A stretch of DNA of 64,000 bases. Origin: Halobacterium sp. R2-5. Its GTDB lineage: Archaea > Halobacteriota > Halobacteria > Halobacteriales > Halobacteriaceae. The stretch lies in the NCBI RefSeq assembly GCF_011734195.1, contig NZ_JAANTH010000003.1, positions 62,001 through 126,000 of the forward strand. The letters are read 5' to 3'. A program made the translations under genes and the position numbers. The first letter of the stretch is position 1, and each line of letters begins with the position of its first letter. Positions 37,201-45,191 of the stretch are shown one piece after another. The notes below the pieces were generated by a model. It did not search any database and was not told the origin of the DNA. It was given only the letters and a program-made list of their open reading frames with translations.

Positions 37201-37408
37201 CCTCGGTATAGAGATCGCGGCGAGTGAGTGATGTGAAGTAATCGGAGAAGTCGTCAGTCTCTACACTACTGTCCCGAATCTCTTCGTCGAGCAGTTCCAG
37301 AATTCCGGGTGCATCGATGTCTTTATTGTCGAATTCGCGGTCGTACTGTCGCTCCCCGTATCTCAGGACTTTCTGGACTGCTAACGACACATCTGATCTA
37401 GAACTCAT
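34205..37408 (-). CDS. GmrSD-type restriction protein (DUF262 + DUF1524)
   Basis: 1067 aa. The N-terminal DUF262 domain is clear from FEIPDYQRNYSW (about residue 84) and IIDGQQRLTTLLLVLLN (about 139), the nucleotide-hydrolysing half. The C-terminal DUF1524 HNH-like nuclease has TVEHIFPQTY followed by DIGNMLLLIRSDNSTVKNKL. Between them is a several-hundred-residue acidic insertion (about 260-470) with DESEDEPDEDDGSYTLEV, not usual in compact GmrSD proteins and perhaps a sensor. Type IV enzymes of this family cut DNA with modified bases using NTP. Monocistronic. It lies 1.1 kb from the DNA 7-deazaguanine-like module, so its target may relate to that chemistry. Confidence 0.8.
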   Translation of the reverse strand: MSSRSDVSLAVQKVLRYGERQYDREFDNKDIDAPGILELLDEEIRDSSVETDDFSDYFTSLTRRDLYTEGLLLGAVLNGSYSKFEIPDYQRNYSWDKKQNRQFWHSIRDALSNVGGSDIPEFYMGSMYVADERNTLEIIDGQQRLTTLLLVLLNIRRYLTALEENTDPTSRDDVWDLVEFIIGPECLKDMLYDGRQPVLSPSDIDQPYLELLFQEDASRTVSHAEGIDIESDGRRIGLETVLDKHLGIDPKDINDHLSSSEPGTIYYSKSHERLLHANHTYREEIGKVLGVVNGCIDNTLDASIEQVDGDEVTIKCTTEGYPAMNVDLVVTDGDDIVHRTQTDEVGRETIDLSSFPDASKLIARKHDTSRVFSFSDASSLVSKTDQYEVMDCYSDSEEIRLQIFHNGDPANNTDVSINELEKSTDDDGIVEFSIPEVDDAVDDESEDEPDEDDGSYTLEVLSISVSFDEVDDLQKDEPILEQLCSDPNHRPTLLINIFLMLLHAMRVVYAEFSLSDDEYKIEIFQSLNDRGKDLDVSDIIRARVIASDASNPGDWNEIVKRFSDDDDTVIQFLKNYLIAEQGIENPSEEDVKSLFSLRKVGNPEIESILLGNPDSSLQTLNDYSERYHDIKEAQLPDDTDEINGLHIDDDRDQSLKDECEVVFKHLNRVGNVWEPFVLSVYKNFSDETNQGESMVEILRTVERIIYRYSFFGQDIASTIISDLFPTACQKYNSGNLDKYAPEEVRKMLKRHLPNGLEGDSVINQLVRKEGWTAKKVETLYLKLLEDELLETDTRGTYTSGHFWVNPEADLTVEHIFPQTYVINTDVDAKSAWLEHFFDGVDSAKTIMQKIDNLDPNDPELSEADEDDITDLFVKDIGNMLLLIRSDNSTVKNKLFAKKACFYYLVCRDDLEHAEEYLLEHEFRMDDIVNITEELADEAGLSDEELAGVLGLLINSRGGAAISTITTELDRGIPESDLEPTEYEGKVKNSVSKLMSFKKVDETSSIGPTVDEYNEKWNYETMIKRKTHIIEKLLESVTIEGSPDEFDDDVEQLVREDIDRRLDLRRTA

Positions 37409-37590
37409 GACTAAGTTCCGTCACTGCGCCCACATAAAACTGCGTTATAGGATCCGATAAGGTGTGGTCCACATAGCATCATCATCGATGTGGACGTAGT
37501 ACTTCGCAGAAGCATCCACTGTATGGAGGAGTAGATCTTCTCCGCTAACTCCACGAGGTTGTGCGTCCGAGGATGCGATTTCCCTGATAT

Positions 37591-37618
37591 GCACACGAGC
37601 TCGCCTTCGCTCGTGTGC
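37591..37618. repeat. Perfect 10-bp inverted repeat
   Basis: gcacacgagc and gctcgtgtgc flank an 8-nt loop. It lies in a gene-poor gap upstream of the GmrSD gene; a transcription terminator or regulator site is possible. Confidence 0.35.
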
Positions 37619-37739
37619 GAGGTTGCCGTGCCCGAGGCCCCCTGTCCAAGTCAACTAAGCCGTATCGTCATTGCGTTCAACTAAAACGTCACTCCCTCAA
37701 CTGCTAATTCTGATTTCTCTTCCATCCCCGCCCACTCAT

Positions 37740-38222
37740 CACTTGTATGAAATTATAATCATGCAGGACGTCGCCCACTCTGCTTCACCATCCAAAACAC
37801 AAGTCGTAGTCTCATCGAAACCGGCCGCACCATCACCGACCTCTAAGAACACCACCATATCCAAACTCTCCTCAACAACTAACCCAACCAAGCTATCCGA
37901 AGCGATGACGGCAACCTCAAACAGCGCTTACTCCGATTTACTCCAACACCGAACGACACCACCATTCTCACCCGCCTCAATCTCACACACGAAGCACTCA
38001 CCCACAGAATACATGATAAACCGATCTTCCTCAATATTCTCTACTTGGGCCGCCCCTTCAACCTCCCAATTAACGTCCTCACTCCCCTCCCACGTGTAGT
38101 ACTCACTTTCCCCCTCCACAGCAAATTCTAGCACACCCGTGCCACTCCCGACAATATGTTGTACGCAGTCAAGACGGGCTGGAGGCGAGACTCGGACCAC
38201 ACCTCGTAATGAGCGCCATAGT
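37740..38222. other. Gene-poor region with conflicting strand signals
   Basis: The minus strand has an acidic 90-codon frame (37928-38200, for example EGESEYYTWEGSEDVNWEVE) that continues in frame beyond its stop. The opposite plus frame shows the C-ending codon bias of real haloarchaeal genes but contains several stops (a stretch RFTPTPNDTTILTRLNLTHE is coherent). I read it as a decayed plus-strand gene whose antisense looks acidic. The 37409-38506 gap holds no other candidate except a hairpin near 37.6 kb. Confidence 0.3.
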
Positions 38223-38506
38223 ATTTAATCCAGCTGGAGCAGCACAACCACCCTCCTACGATACCAAATTAGGGTAGGCTAACAACAGGTGCAGTACCAT
38301 CAACTACTTCAGATTCACTACTCAGAGAAAGGTTCCCATGTGAGCAAACATGAAGATAATCCGACGAAAGGAGTTGTCGACCACTTCGACGACGAACACA
38401 GCCTGCAGCCGACCTATTATTCTATCTTCTTTCAAAGATAGCGCCCCCGAACAACAGGAAGAGCGAAGGGACTTTCCGCACTGCTGCAGTATTCAGCGCT
38501 GATTCG

Positions 38507-40513
38507 ATGGCATCGTTCCGCGTGAAGACTGTTGGTGACGATGGTTACGGGCGCCTCGGTGAACTCGAGGTCACGAACGGCCCCGTCGAAACACCGGCGT
38601 TGTTCCCCGTCGTCAATATGATCGGCGGTACTACTGAGAAGTCCGGTGGCGTTTGGCGGCGGATGCGTGACCACCTCATTAAGAAGGACCATCTTCAGGG
38701 GATTATGTTCCAGGCGATGAGCTTCACCGACTACGGTGTCTCCCCGGAAAATCTCAACGACTTCTGGCGCCCACAAACATTCCAGGAACGGTTCGACGAC
38801 CTGAATGCGCCGATCTTCATCGACTCCGGCGGATTCAAACTGATGAACTCTAACACGTTTGGTGAAGCACCAGAAAAAGGTGGTGTACCAAACGAATGGG
38901 GGCTGTATACTGACCCTAAGAGTATTCTTGGACTACAGCTCGACTTCGGAGCAGACATCGTTGCGACTCTCGATTACCCTATTCCACCGAATCTGAAGGA
39001 TGAAGAGAAGACTGAGCGGATGAAGCGCAGTATCGAGAGTGCGGTCGAGTGCCTCCAGATCATGGACGACCCCGGGCTCTTGGAGGAAAACTTCGATATC
39101 AACTCGCGCGCCGCCGACCGGCTCAGGGAACGGAAAGCGGCTGGAGAGGAACCAAGCGTCTACATCGCCCTCCACGGTCACGATTACGAGACGATCAACT
39201 GGTACGTTGCTCGCTTCCTTCAGCGGGTCGAAGACCTCTCCGTGGAGAGTTCCTTCGAGGGATTCGCTATCGGCTCGCTCGTCCCTCTCCGGGACAGCAT
39301 GGACATTCTGGTCGACATCGTACAGGGCGCCAAAGATGCGATTCCCGAGTCTCGAGCCGACGAACTCGGCTTGCACGTGTTCGGTGTGGGTGGCAAACAA
39401 GTTGGCCTCCTCTCCCTCCTTGGTGTCGACACCTTCGACTGCTCGACACACATGCAGACGGCGCGGTACAAGAAGTATCTCCACCCAGAAACCTGGGCGC
39501 ACCACAAACTTGAGGATCTCCGCAACCATCTGAATGACGATGGCAGTTTCCCGTGCGACCTTCCGAACTGCCGACTCTGTAACAGCGACGACGTCGATTA
39601 CGAACTCCTCCTCGAAGAGCTCAACACCGACCTGACGTACGAAGAGCGCCAGGAACGCAAAGACAACGACGAATGGATCAAGAGTGACTACTACGCGGCG
39701 CTGGCTCGCCACAACTTCGAAGTCTACAACCAAGAGCTCACACGCGTTCGCGACGCCATCCGCGACGGGCGACTGCTCGAATACGTCATCTCGTTCGCCC
39801 GAGAGCACGAGGACATCAAACGAGGGCTGAAAGAGGCACAGCTGCGCAACAAAGAGCTTCGAGCAGAGATCGAGTCCCGTGGCGCCTACGACTTGCTTCC
39901 TGGGTCTACGCTGACCAGCGACCAGTCGAAGCTCTCCCGGTGGGACGCCGGTGTTGACGCGAGTAGCGACTCTCAACAGATCTCACTGAAACATACACCC
40001 AACGACTTCAACATTCTCGCACAGTCATACTCACCACCCGCTGACAAAAACATCCTCCTGCTGGTTCCATGCAGCCAAAAGAAGCCGTACTCGAAGTCAC
40101 GCACTCACTCCGTACTCTACGACAAACTAGCAGGTCATACGGAAGACATCTACAAGGTCACAATCTCAGGGATGTACGGCCCGGTTCCCGAGGAGTACGA
40201 ACGTGAGGATCCCATTCTGGAGTACGATTACGTGCTCGCTAAAGAGGACGAGGAACAGATTGAGTTGATCACGGACCGAGTCCGACAGTATCTCGAAGTG
40301 TACGGTAGTCAGTTTGATGAAATAATCGGGTACGTCACGAGCAAGACTTATCGGACTGTTATCGAGAACGCCTTCGAAGCATATGGCCGAGGAAACGTCT
40401 ATCCGGAGGACCCGCAGGCGATGCAGCTTACTGAGTTCTTCAGGAATACAAACATCCAAGAACTCATCGACCACCTAGAACGACAGAAGATCGACGCCGA
40501 GGCCGAACAGTAA
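38507..40513 (+). CDS. TGT/DpdA-like transglycosylase fused to an ArcS-type (DUF5591-like) domain
   Basis: 668 aa. Residues 1-410 form a tRNA-guanine-transglycosylase-type barrel: RLGELEVTNGPVETPALFPV at the start, catalytic Asp in FIDSGGFKLM (D106), nucleophile region GVDTFDCSTHMQTA (D311), and zinc ligands C350, C355, C358 and H402. A helical linker spans 410-500. Residues 515-655 carry PCSQKKPYSKSRTH (521-534), an exact match to the archaeosine-synthase signature PCx3KPYx2Sx2H. Ordinary ArcS proteins have a degenerate TGT half, and ordinary arcTGT lacks this motif. Here both appear active. DSGGFK in place of DSGGFQ resembles DNA-acting DpdA more than tRNA TGT. Likely inserts preQ0 into a polymer and converts it in one protein; DNA as substrate is inferred from context. 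Confidence 0.8.
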   Translation: MASFRVKTVGDDGYGRLGELEVTNGPVETPALFPVVNMIGGTTEKSGGVWRRMRDHLIKKDHLQGIMFQAMSFTDYGVSPENLNDFWRPQTFQERFDDLNAPIFIDSGGFKLMNSNTFGEAPEKGGVPNEWGLYTDPKSILGLQLDFGADIVATLDYPIPPNLKDEEKTERMKRSIESAVECLQIMDDPGLLEENFDINSRAADRLRERKAAGEEPSVYIALHGHDYETINWYVARFLQRVEDLSVESSFEGFAIGSLVPLRDSMDILVDIVQGAKDAIPESRADELGLHVFGVGGKQVGLLSLLGVDTFDCSTHMQTARYKKYLHPETWAHHKLEDLRNHLNDDGSFPCDLPNCRLCNSDDVDYELLLEELNTDLTYEERQERKDNDEWIKSDYYAALARHNFEVYNQELTRVRDAIRDGRLLEYVISFAREHEDIKRGLKEAQLRNKELRAEIESRGAYDLLPGSTLTSDQSKLSRWDAGVDASSDSQQISLKHTPNDFNILAQSYSPPADKNILLLVPCSQKKPYSKSRTHSVLYDKLAGHTEDIYKVTISGMYGPVPEEYEREDPILEYDYVLAKEDEEQIELITDRVRQYLEVYGSQFDEIIGYVTSKTYRTVIENAFEAYGRGNVYPEDPQAMQLTEFFRNTNIQELIDHLERQKIDAEAEQ

Positions 40514-40529
40514 ATCTTATTTCGGACAG

Positions 40530-42086
40530 TTAGTCGTCTGCGGCTGCGAGTGTCTTTTGCTTGATGAGGGACTCCACCTCGATGATGTCGATGTGGTGTG
40601 TAGAGTTACCGTGGTACGTGAGGGTGTTCTCGTCGAAGTCGAATTCGAGATTGGCACCATAGTATCCCTGTCGCTCGTGTTCTTGTAACTCGGTCGGATC
40701 ACCGCGTGTCCAGCAAATCGCAACCTCTGTATTCTCGAGTGGAACGTCTTCCTCGAATAATTCAGTGAGTTCTGGATGAACGACCGCGTTTCGAAGCTTA
40801 CCGTCCTGCCGGACAATTGCGTGAATGTCTGCAGTCGGATCGAAGTCCTCGACTCTGAGGGGTGACGACTGAGTTTGTTGCGTCGCCCGTTCCATGGCGA
40901 GAAGGACTTCCGTTTGGTTGTCCGGACTGAACCCGTTGGCCCGAACCTGATCTCGGCGTTCTGAAATCGATGAACGTTGGTTGACCGAGCGGCGCCGGTG
41001 TTGCCCCTCTTTGCGTGTCTGGAGGTAGTCTTTGAACCAGGGATCCTGCGTGACCTTGGAGATGTAGTACTCGACTTCGTCCCGGAGTGCTCGGTAAACT
41101 GGACTGGCTTTGTTTCGTATCGTTTCGCGGTTCGCAGAGAGTTCGATGTCCTGGCAGTTCGCCACGAAGAAGAAATGGATGAATTCGTTGTCGTGAGAGA
41201 TGGCCTCGTTCAATCGTTCGACTTTGATGTGATCTTTCGCGAACCAGATGCCGAACTGAGCCGAGTGTCGGCCGTACGTAGGCAACTCGTTTCGAGCTTC
41301 TTTCCCACCAACCATTCCCGTGATTTGTAGCGTCGTCTCACCACCTTCGTACTCGATATCGATTTCCTCCGACGGGTAGTGTTTACACATCCGAGCAGCA
41401 GGATACATGTCGTCGTCCGGTTCGTGTTGTTCGTCCGGGAACTCCAGCCGATTCGTCGTCGTTAACTGATCTCGAGTATCATCGATCTCCTCATCGAGAT
41501 CGACGGTAATCTCCATTTCGCGCTGGCTGTCACCGAAGTGGTGCGCAGTAGAACCGGCGATTGTCTTCCACTTGAGATAGTGGTGAATCTTGTTGTACGT
41601 CAGCTCCTCTGCGGCGAACCCCTGGCCCGATCGGAAGTTCGTGATTTTGATTTTCGTTCCAGGGTTACCCGGACGGACCTCGTTTTTCGTCAGGTCGTAT
41701 TCGGGGAGCTCCTTTCGGTTCAGTTTTTCCCACGGCTTGTCCATCACCGCGCGGTAACTAGTTCCCTCGTGGATGGTTGTGACCTCGATGCGGTCGCTCT
41801 TGTAGAAGATCTTGGTACCATGGCCCTTGTACCCGATTGAGTCGGTCTTCCTTGAATTCCCCAGGTCGAAGAATGACTCGAGGTCACGCTCGTTCATTCC
41901 CTGTCCGTCGTCCTCGATGATAATGTCGGAGCCGTTCGGCCGGTTTTGGATTGTTATCTCGACTTCGGTTGCGTGAGCGTCATATGCATTCGAAAGCGAT
42001 TCGCGAATGACTTCGAGCGGGTCCTCGAAGTCGCTCGCAATCTCGAGAAATTCGTTTACTTCGTTGACTTTTGGCGACTTTTTCAT
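40530..42086 (-). CDS. GHKL (Hsp90/MORC-like) ATPase
   Basis: 518 aa. The Bergerat nucleotide site is complete: ESLSNAYDAHATEVEITI (N-box), IIIEDDGQGM (G1, DxGxG) and SIGYKGHGTKIFYKS (G2). The rest is a transducer-like domain and an acidic C-terminus. The fold is used by Hsp90, MutL, MORC and type IIB topoisomerases. No membrane or kinase features are present. It is translationally coupled (1-nt stop/start overlap) to the upstream TGT-like gene and convergent with the TGT-ArcS fusion. In bacterial Dpd systems an ATPase (DpdB) assists base insertion; this protein could take that part. That role is inference. Confidence 0.75.
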   Translation of the reverse strand: MKKSPKVNEVNEFLEIASDFEDPLEVIRESLSNAYDAHATEVEITIQNRPNGSDIIIEDDGQGMNERDLESFFDLGNSRKTDSIGYKGHGTKIFYKSDRIEVTTIHEGTSYRAVMDKPWEKLNRKELPEYDLTKNEVRPGNPGTKIKITNFRSGQGFAAEELTYNKIHHYLKWKTIAGSTAHHFGDSQREMEITVDLDEEIDDTRDQLTTTNRLEFPDEQHEPDDDMYPAARMCKHYPSEEIDIEYEGGETTLQITGMVGGKEARNELPTYGRHSAQFGIWFAKDHIKVERLNEAISHDNEFIHFFFVANCQDIELSANRETIRNKASPVYRALRDEVEYYISKVTQDPWFKDYLQTRKEGQHRRRSVNQRSSISERRDQVRANGFSPDNQTEVLLAMERATQQTQSSPLRVEDFDPTADIHAIVRQDGKLRNAVVHPELTELFEEDVPLENTEVAICWTRGDPTELQEHERQGYYGANLEFDFDENTLTYHGNSTHHIDIIEVESLIKQKTLAAADD

Positions 42087-43330
42087 TAGAAGTACCCTCC
42101 GAGGGATTCGTTGACGACCTGGTGAGCGAATCGGCGCATTGTTTTGTCTCGACTGAACGTGTCTTCTAAGTATTCGATGAGGGCATCGTTCCCGTCCTGG
42201 TGAATGCTGTTCCGGATGGTCTCCAGTTCCTGCTTCTGAATAATGAGGTTGTGCATCGCAACGGGGCCGAGAATATCCTTCTGGTACTCGGCATTCCCGT
42301 TCATGCGATCGACCAGATGATCAGACTGACAGACAGGGCAGGAACACTGACTGAAATCGGCCTCCTCAATGGATACCTGATCCATCAGAGTTCGGTTGTA
42401 CTTGCCGTTTATCGCATTGTGGAGGTGGGTGCTAGAGTCGAAGGTGTCTGCACCGAGCGCGGCCAGGATTGGGATGGAACGACTTGCAATCCCGAGGACG
42501 TGGAGCGGCCAGTCCGAGATCCCCCATTCGTCCATGACCTCCCGGCAATCAGTGACAGCCTGAATAAGGTCGCCTCGGTTGTCTTTCTTTGGGACGAGAC
42601 TACCGAGTGCGACGCCGTCGAACCCTTCGCGGAGCACGCCCATCGGGACTGAGTCGGTGATTACGTCGAGGAATTCGTTCATCATCGAATAGTTGTATCC
42701 GTGCAGTGTCAGATACTGAGCTCCCTCGAAGTCCCGAGTGAGTGTGAGAAACTCGTGAATGTTTTCCGCTGTCTTCTCGGCTTTTCGGATCCGTTCGTCG
42801 TGAGAGTCGTCCGGAGCAATCGGATGATCGAGGTTGACGATGATGTCGCTTCCAATAGCTTCCTGGATTTCATAGACAGTCTCCTGATTCATCTCGACCT
42901 CGAAGTCGCTACCGTCAATCTCGGCGTTGTTGAGGAATTTGAACCCGCCGGAATCTGCGAAGATCAGGCCGTTATACGGCTCGAATAACTCCCGTTGCTT
43001 GATCGGCATCTCCAGGTACTGCTCGAAACGGTCTCTGGTGAGATTGTAGTCCGTGAGCGAAGAGACGGACATCATCGAAGCGTCGAAGTAGCGGTCCAGA
43101 GGCTCGAGGCCGACACGGTCGGCGCCGATCATGAATTCCTTCAGCGTTCGATGGATCCCTCCGCCGTAAACACTCCGTTCCGAACCTCCCGCGTAAAAAT
43201 TCATCACCGGGAACAGATTAGGGGTTTCGAGCGTTGTACCGTTTATATGCAACGAGCCTGCACGGGCGTCACCGGATGTCGAGCTGATGTCGAAGTTGAA
43301 AGACCGGGTAGATTTTGCGTGAGGCATCAC
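42086..43330 (-). CDS. TGT/DpdA-like transglycosylase
   Basis: 414 aa. The TGT barrel has its two key acids in LIFADSGGFKFL (D126) and GADTFDSSTHLHNA (D298), and a textbook zinc site CSCPVC (C329, C331, C334) with H360. TLETPNLFPVMNF is the substrate-pocket strand. It lacks the PUA and other C-terminal extensions of archaeal tRNA enzymes, and its length is that of DpdA. DSGGFK is shared with the fusion protein at 38507-40513. It overlaps the DUF6884 gene by ATGA upstream and the GHKL gene by 1 nt downstream. A second DNA-directed transglycosylase is the most likely reading. Confidence 0.75.
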   Translation of the reverse strand: MMPHAKSTRSFNFDISSTSGDARAGSLHINGTTLETPNLFPVMNFYAGGSERSVYGGGIHRTLKEFMIGADRVGLEPLDRYFDASMMSVSSLTDYNLTRDRFEQYLEMPIKQRELFEPYNGLIFADSGGFKFLNNAEIDGSDFEVEMNQETVYEIQEAIGSDIIVNLDHPIAPDDSHDERIRKAEKTAENIHEFLTLTRDFEGAQYLTLHGYNYSMMNEFLDVITDSVPMGVLREGFDGVALGSLVPKKDNRGDLIQAVTDCREVMDEWGISDWPLHVLGIASRSIPILAALGADTFDSSTHLHNAINGKYNRTLMDQVSIEEADFSQCSCPVCQSDHLVDRMNGNAEYQKDILGPVAMHNLIIQKQELETIRNSIHQDGNDALIEYLEDTFSRDKTMRRFAHQVVNESLGGYF

Positions 43331-43803
43331 TGGACAGGTGCTATGGTCCGCGTATTCGTCTCCAACGCCTCGAGATCGCCCCTGACCAACTGCTTTAGGA
43401 TGCTTCCCTTGTACCCGATACCATCCCCTTCGATGAAGTAAACCGGAACATCGAGTACCGACTCGACACCCTCTAACGCGCGGTTATAGTCCCCGCCGAC
43501 GTTCACGATTATCCTTTCGTAGTCGTCCGCGCGCTCAACAATCCTCTTCTTCACTTCCGGTGCGAGGTCCGCGGCGCGGTTCGCATCCATCCGACGGTCG
43601 TACCACGATATCTCATCGTCCGGATCAATCAGGCCGTGTTCAGCAGAGAGGATACAGAGATCGATGTCTTCGTCGAACTCCTCCTCACGTTTCGCCTTCT
43701 TGATGATTTTGAAGAAGAACCCGCTATACAAATCCAGAGCCGGCACCGGTTCGCCCGGCTCGTTCTTGGACTTAGAGCAACCCTGTACCAGTAAGGACGA
43801 CAT
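43327..43803 (-). CDS. DUF6884/YaaA-like protein
   Basis: 158 aa from the ATG at 43803 (MSSLLVQGCSKSKNEPGEPV); a longer open frame to 43992 adds a basic, Cys-rich leader that is not family-like. GCSKSK, DLYSGFFFK, LCILSAEHGLIDPDDEI and the pattern YDRRM are the DUF6884 hallmarks, related to the YaaA (DUF328) fold. Such domains are found beside or fused to TGT-like enzymes. First gene of the three-gene operon with the TGT-like and GHKL genes. Possible DNA binding by analogy with YaaA. Confidence 0.75.
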   Translation of the reverse strand: MSSLLVQGCSKSKNEPGEPVPALDLYSGFFFKIIKKAKREEEFDEDIDLCILSAEHGLIDPDDEISWYDRRMDANRAADLAPEVKKRIVERADDYERIIVNVGGDYNRALEGVESVLDVPVYFIEGDGIGYKGSILKQLVRGDLEALETNTRTIAPVQ

Positions 43804-44029
43804 ACTCTGTTGTTGCGACCACCGATGCTTGAATGTTGCCCCCTTGAATGACTTCGAACGTCGTGTGGCTGTGATATTGGATTCGTCAGGCGCCACATCC
43901 TTAGCTCCCTTCGGTTTGCTTTCGCCGCCACGAGCTGACAGAGAACGTCTCTGGTGGCACTCGCAGTCTGACTGTCTTATAAACCAACACACTCGTCGCT
44001 TCGCGCCTGCTCCCGAAAAATCAATTATT

Positions 44030-45016
44030 CTATATTTCTCCGGCGCCAGAAACTACTGATTCGACGTCCTGGGCGTGCCGCGAGATTGTGACAGTGGACA
44101 CGTCTGCGGCGTCCGCAGCGGCCGCCTGCGTCAGGTTGCGTCCGGCTTCACTGGCAGCGACGTATACGATTGTCGCGGCGACTGCAGCGGGATGCTTGCC
44201 GACGTGAATCCCCTCCGCGGTGACCCGTTCGAGGTACTGTGCGGCGACGCGCTCCACCGATGGACCGAGATCGAGACGCGACACGACCTGCGCAAGGAAG
44301 TCCCGCGGATGAGCGGGCGGGACTGTGACCTCGAGTTCCGTTTTAACGACCTGGACGTGGTGGCGGACAGGCGAAGCCGCTACCGGGGAGTAGGCTGCGA
44401 CGCAGTCCACCGTCGCCGGATAGTGACGCTCCCGAGCGGCGAGAAAGACGCAGGCCGCCGCGAACGCCTCAATGGATCGACCGACGAGGAGGTCGTTGCC
44501 CGCACACTGTCGGTAGAGGTACGCTGCCCGTTCCCGCATCGGCTTTGGCAGCTCGACACCCGAAGAGACGCTTCGGACCTCGCGGAGGCCGCGGACAACC
44601 GACCGCTCGCTGTTTGTGAGTCTGTCATCGTACCTCGTGAACCGCTCCGTCGCCTCTGCGCCCGCCTGTCCAATCTCGGATCCGGTGTCAAGCCACTGAA
44701 TACTCTGACTCGGGCCGAGCCGCCGGTCTGCGCGGTCCCGCCACCGCGGTTCGCTCCGCTCTAGGAGCCCCTCGGATAGTACGACACCGCAGTCGCCGCA
44801 GTACACACTGCCACTGTCGGTGACGGGCTTGGCCGCTCCACACTCCGAACATTCCTGGGACCGTTGGCGCGTCGACGTGCGTTCGTTCGACCCGCAGAAT
44901 GCCGGGGCGCTATCCGTAACGGATGTCGTCGGTGTTTGCGACTCGGTACCGACACCGGTGGTTTCGCTGCGATTCTGCGGGCGGGTTCGAAGCGGGTCAG
45001 TGGTCGGTGCCAACAA
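44030..45016 (-). CDS. Transcription initiation factor B (TFB) paralogue
   Basis: About 328 aa. A zinc ribbon (CSECGAAKPV then VYCGDCGVVL) near residues 55-82 is followed by two cyclin-fold repeats (from about 130 and about 230). EGIHVGKHPAAVAATIVYVA is the typical second-repeat segment. The start is unclear: the open frame begins at a TTG (45016), with a tatttag box about 40 nt upstream. The B-reader region is short and Pro/Thr-rich. Haloarchaea carry many TFBs that switch gene sets; one inside this island could direct its transcription. Confidence 0.85.
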   Translation of the reverse strand: MLAPTTDPLRTRPQNRSETTGVGTESQTPTTSVTDSAPAFCGSNERTSTRQRSQECSECGAAKPVTDSGSVYCGDCGVVLSEGLLERSEPRWRDRADRRLGPSQSIQWLDTGSEIGQAGAEATERFTRYDDRLTNSERSVVRGLREVRSVSSGVELPKPMRERAAYLYRQCAGNDLLVGRSIEAFAAACVFLAARERHYPATVDCVAAYSPVAASPVRHHVQVVKTELEVTVPPAHPRDFLAQVVSRLDLGPSVERVAAQYLERVTAEGIHVGKHPAAVAATIVYVAASEAGRNLTQAAAADAADVSTVTISRHAQDVESVVSGAGEI

Positions 45017-45191
45017 GCCGGAGCTGCCGTCGCAGCAGCGCGTCGTGGTCGTACTATTTAGTTGGGAGCGTTATGTAACTTTCTCTGGTCGGTTCGAGAG
45101 CGGAGGAAGGAGGGCTATGTCAGAGGCACGGTGAACCCCCCCACCCCCATTCACCCGAGGTCAGCGCTTGCACTTAAACTGAAAGAACGGA

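Noticed and set aside
37445-37654. Small minus-strand gene upstream of the GmrSD gene
   Set aside because: The first third runs through a perfect hairpin and is basic; only the last 30 codons look protein-like. Not enough to call.
38933-39976. 347-codon minus-strand ORF opposite the TGT-ArcS fusion
   Set aside because: No motif and shadow-like composition; the plus frame has all TGT and ArcS residues.
38507-40513. Ordinary archaeosine tRNA transglycosylase or ordinary ArcS
   Set aside because: arcTGT lacks the PCx3KPYx2Sx2H motif, and ArcS has a degenerate TGT half; this protein has both parts intact and lies in an accessory region.
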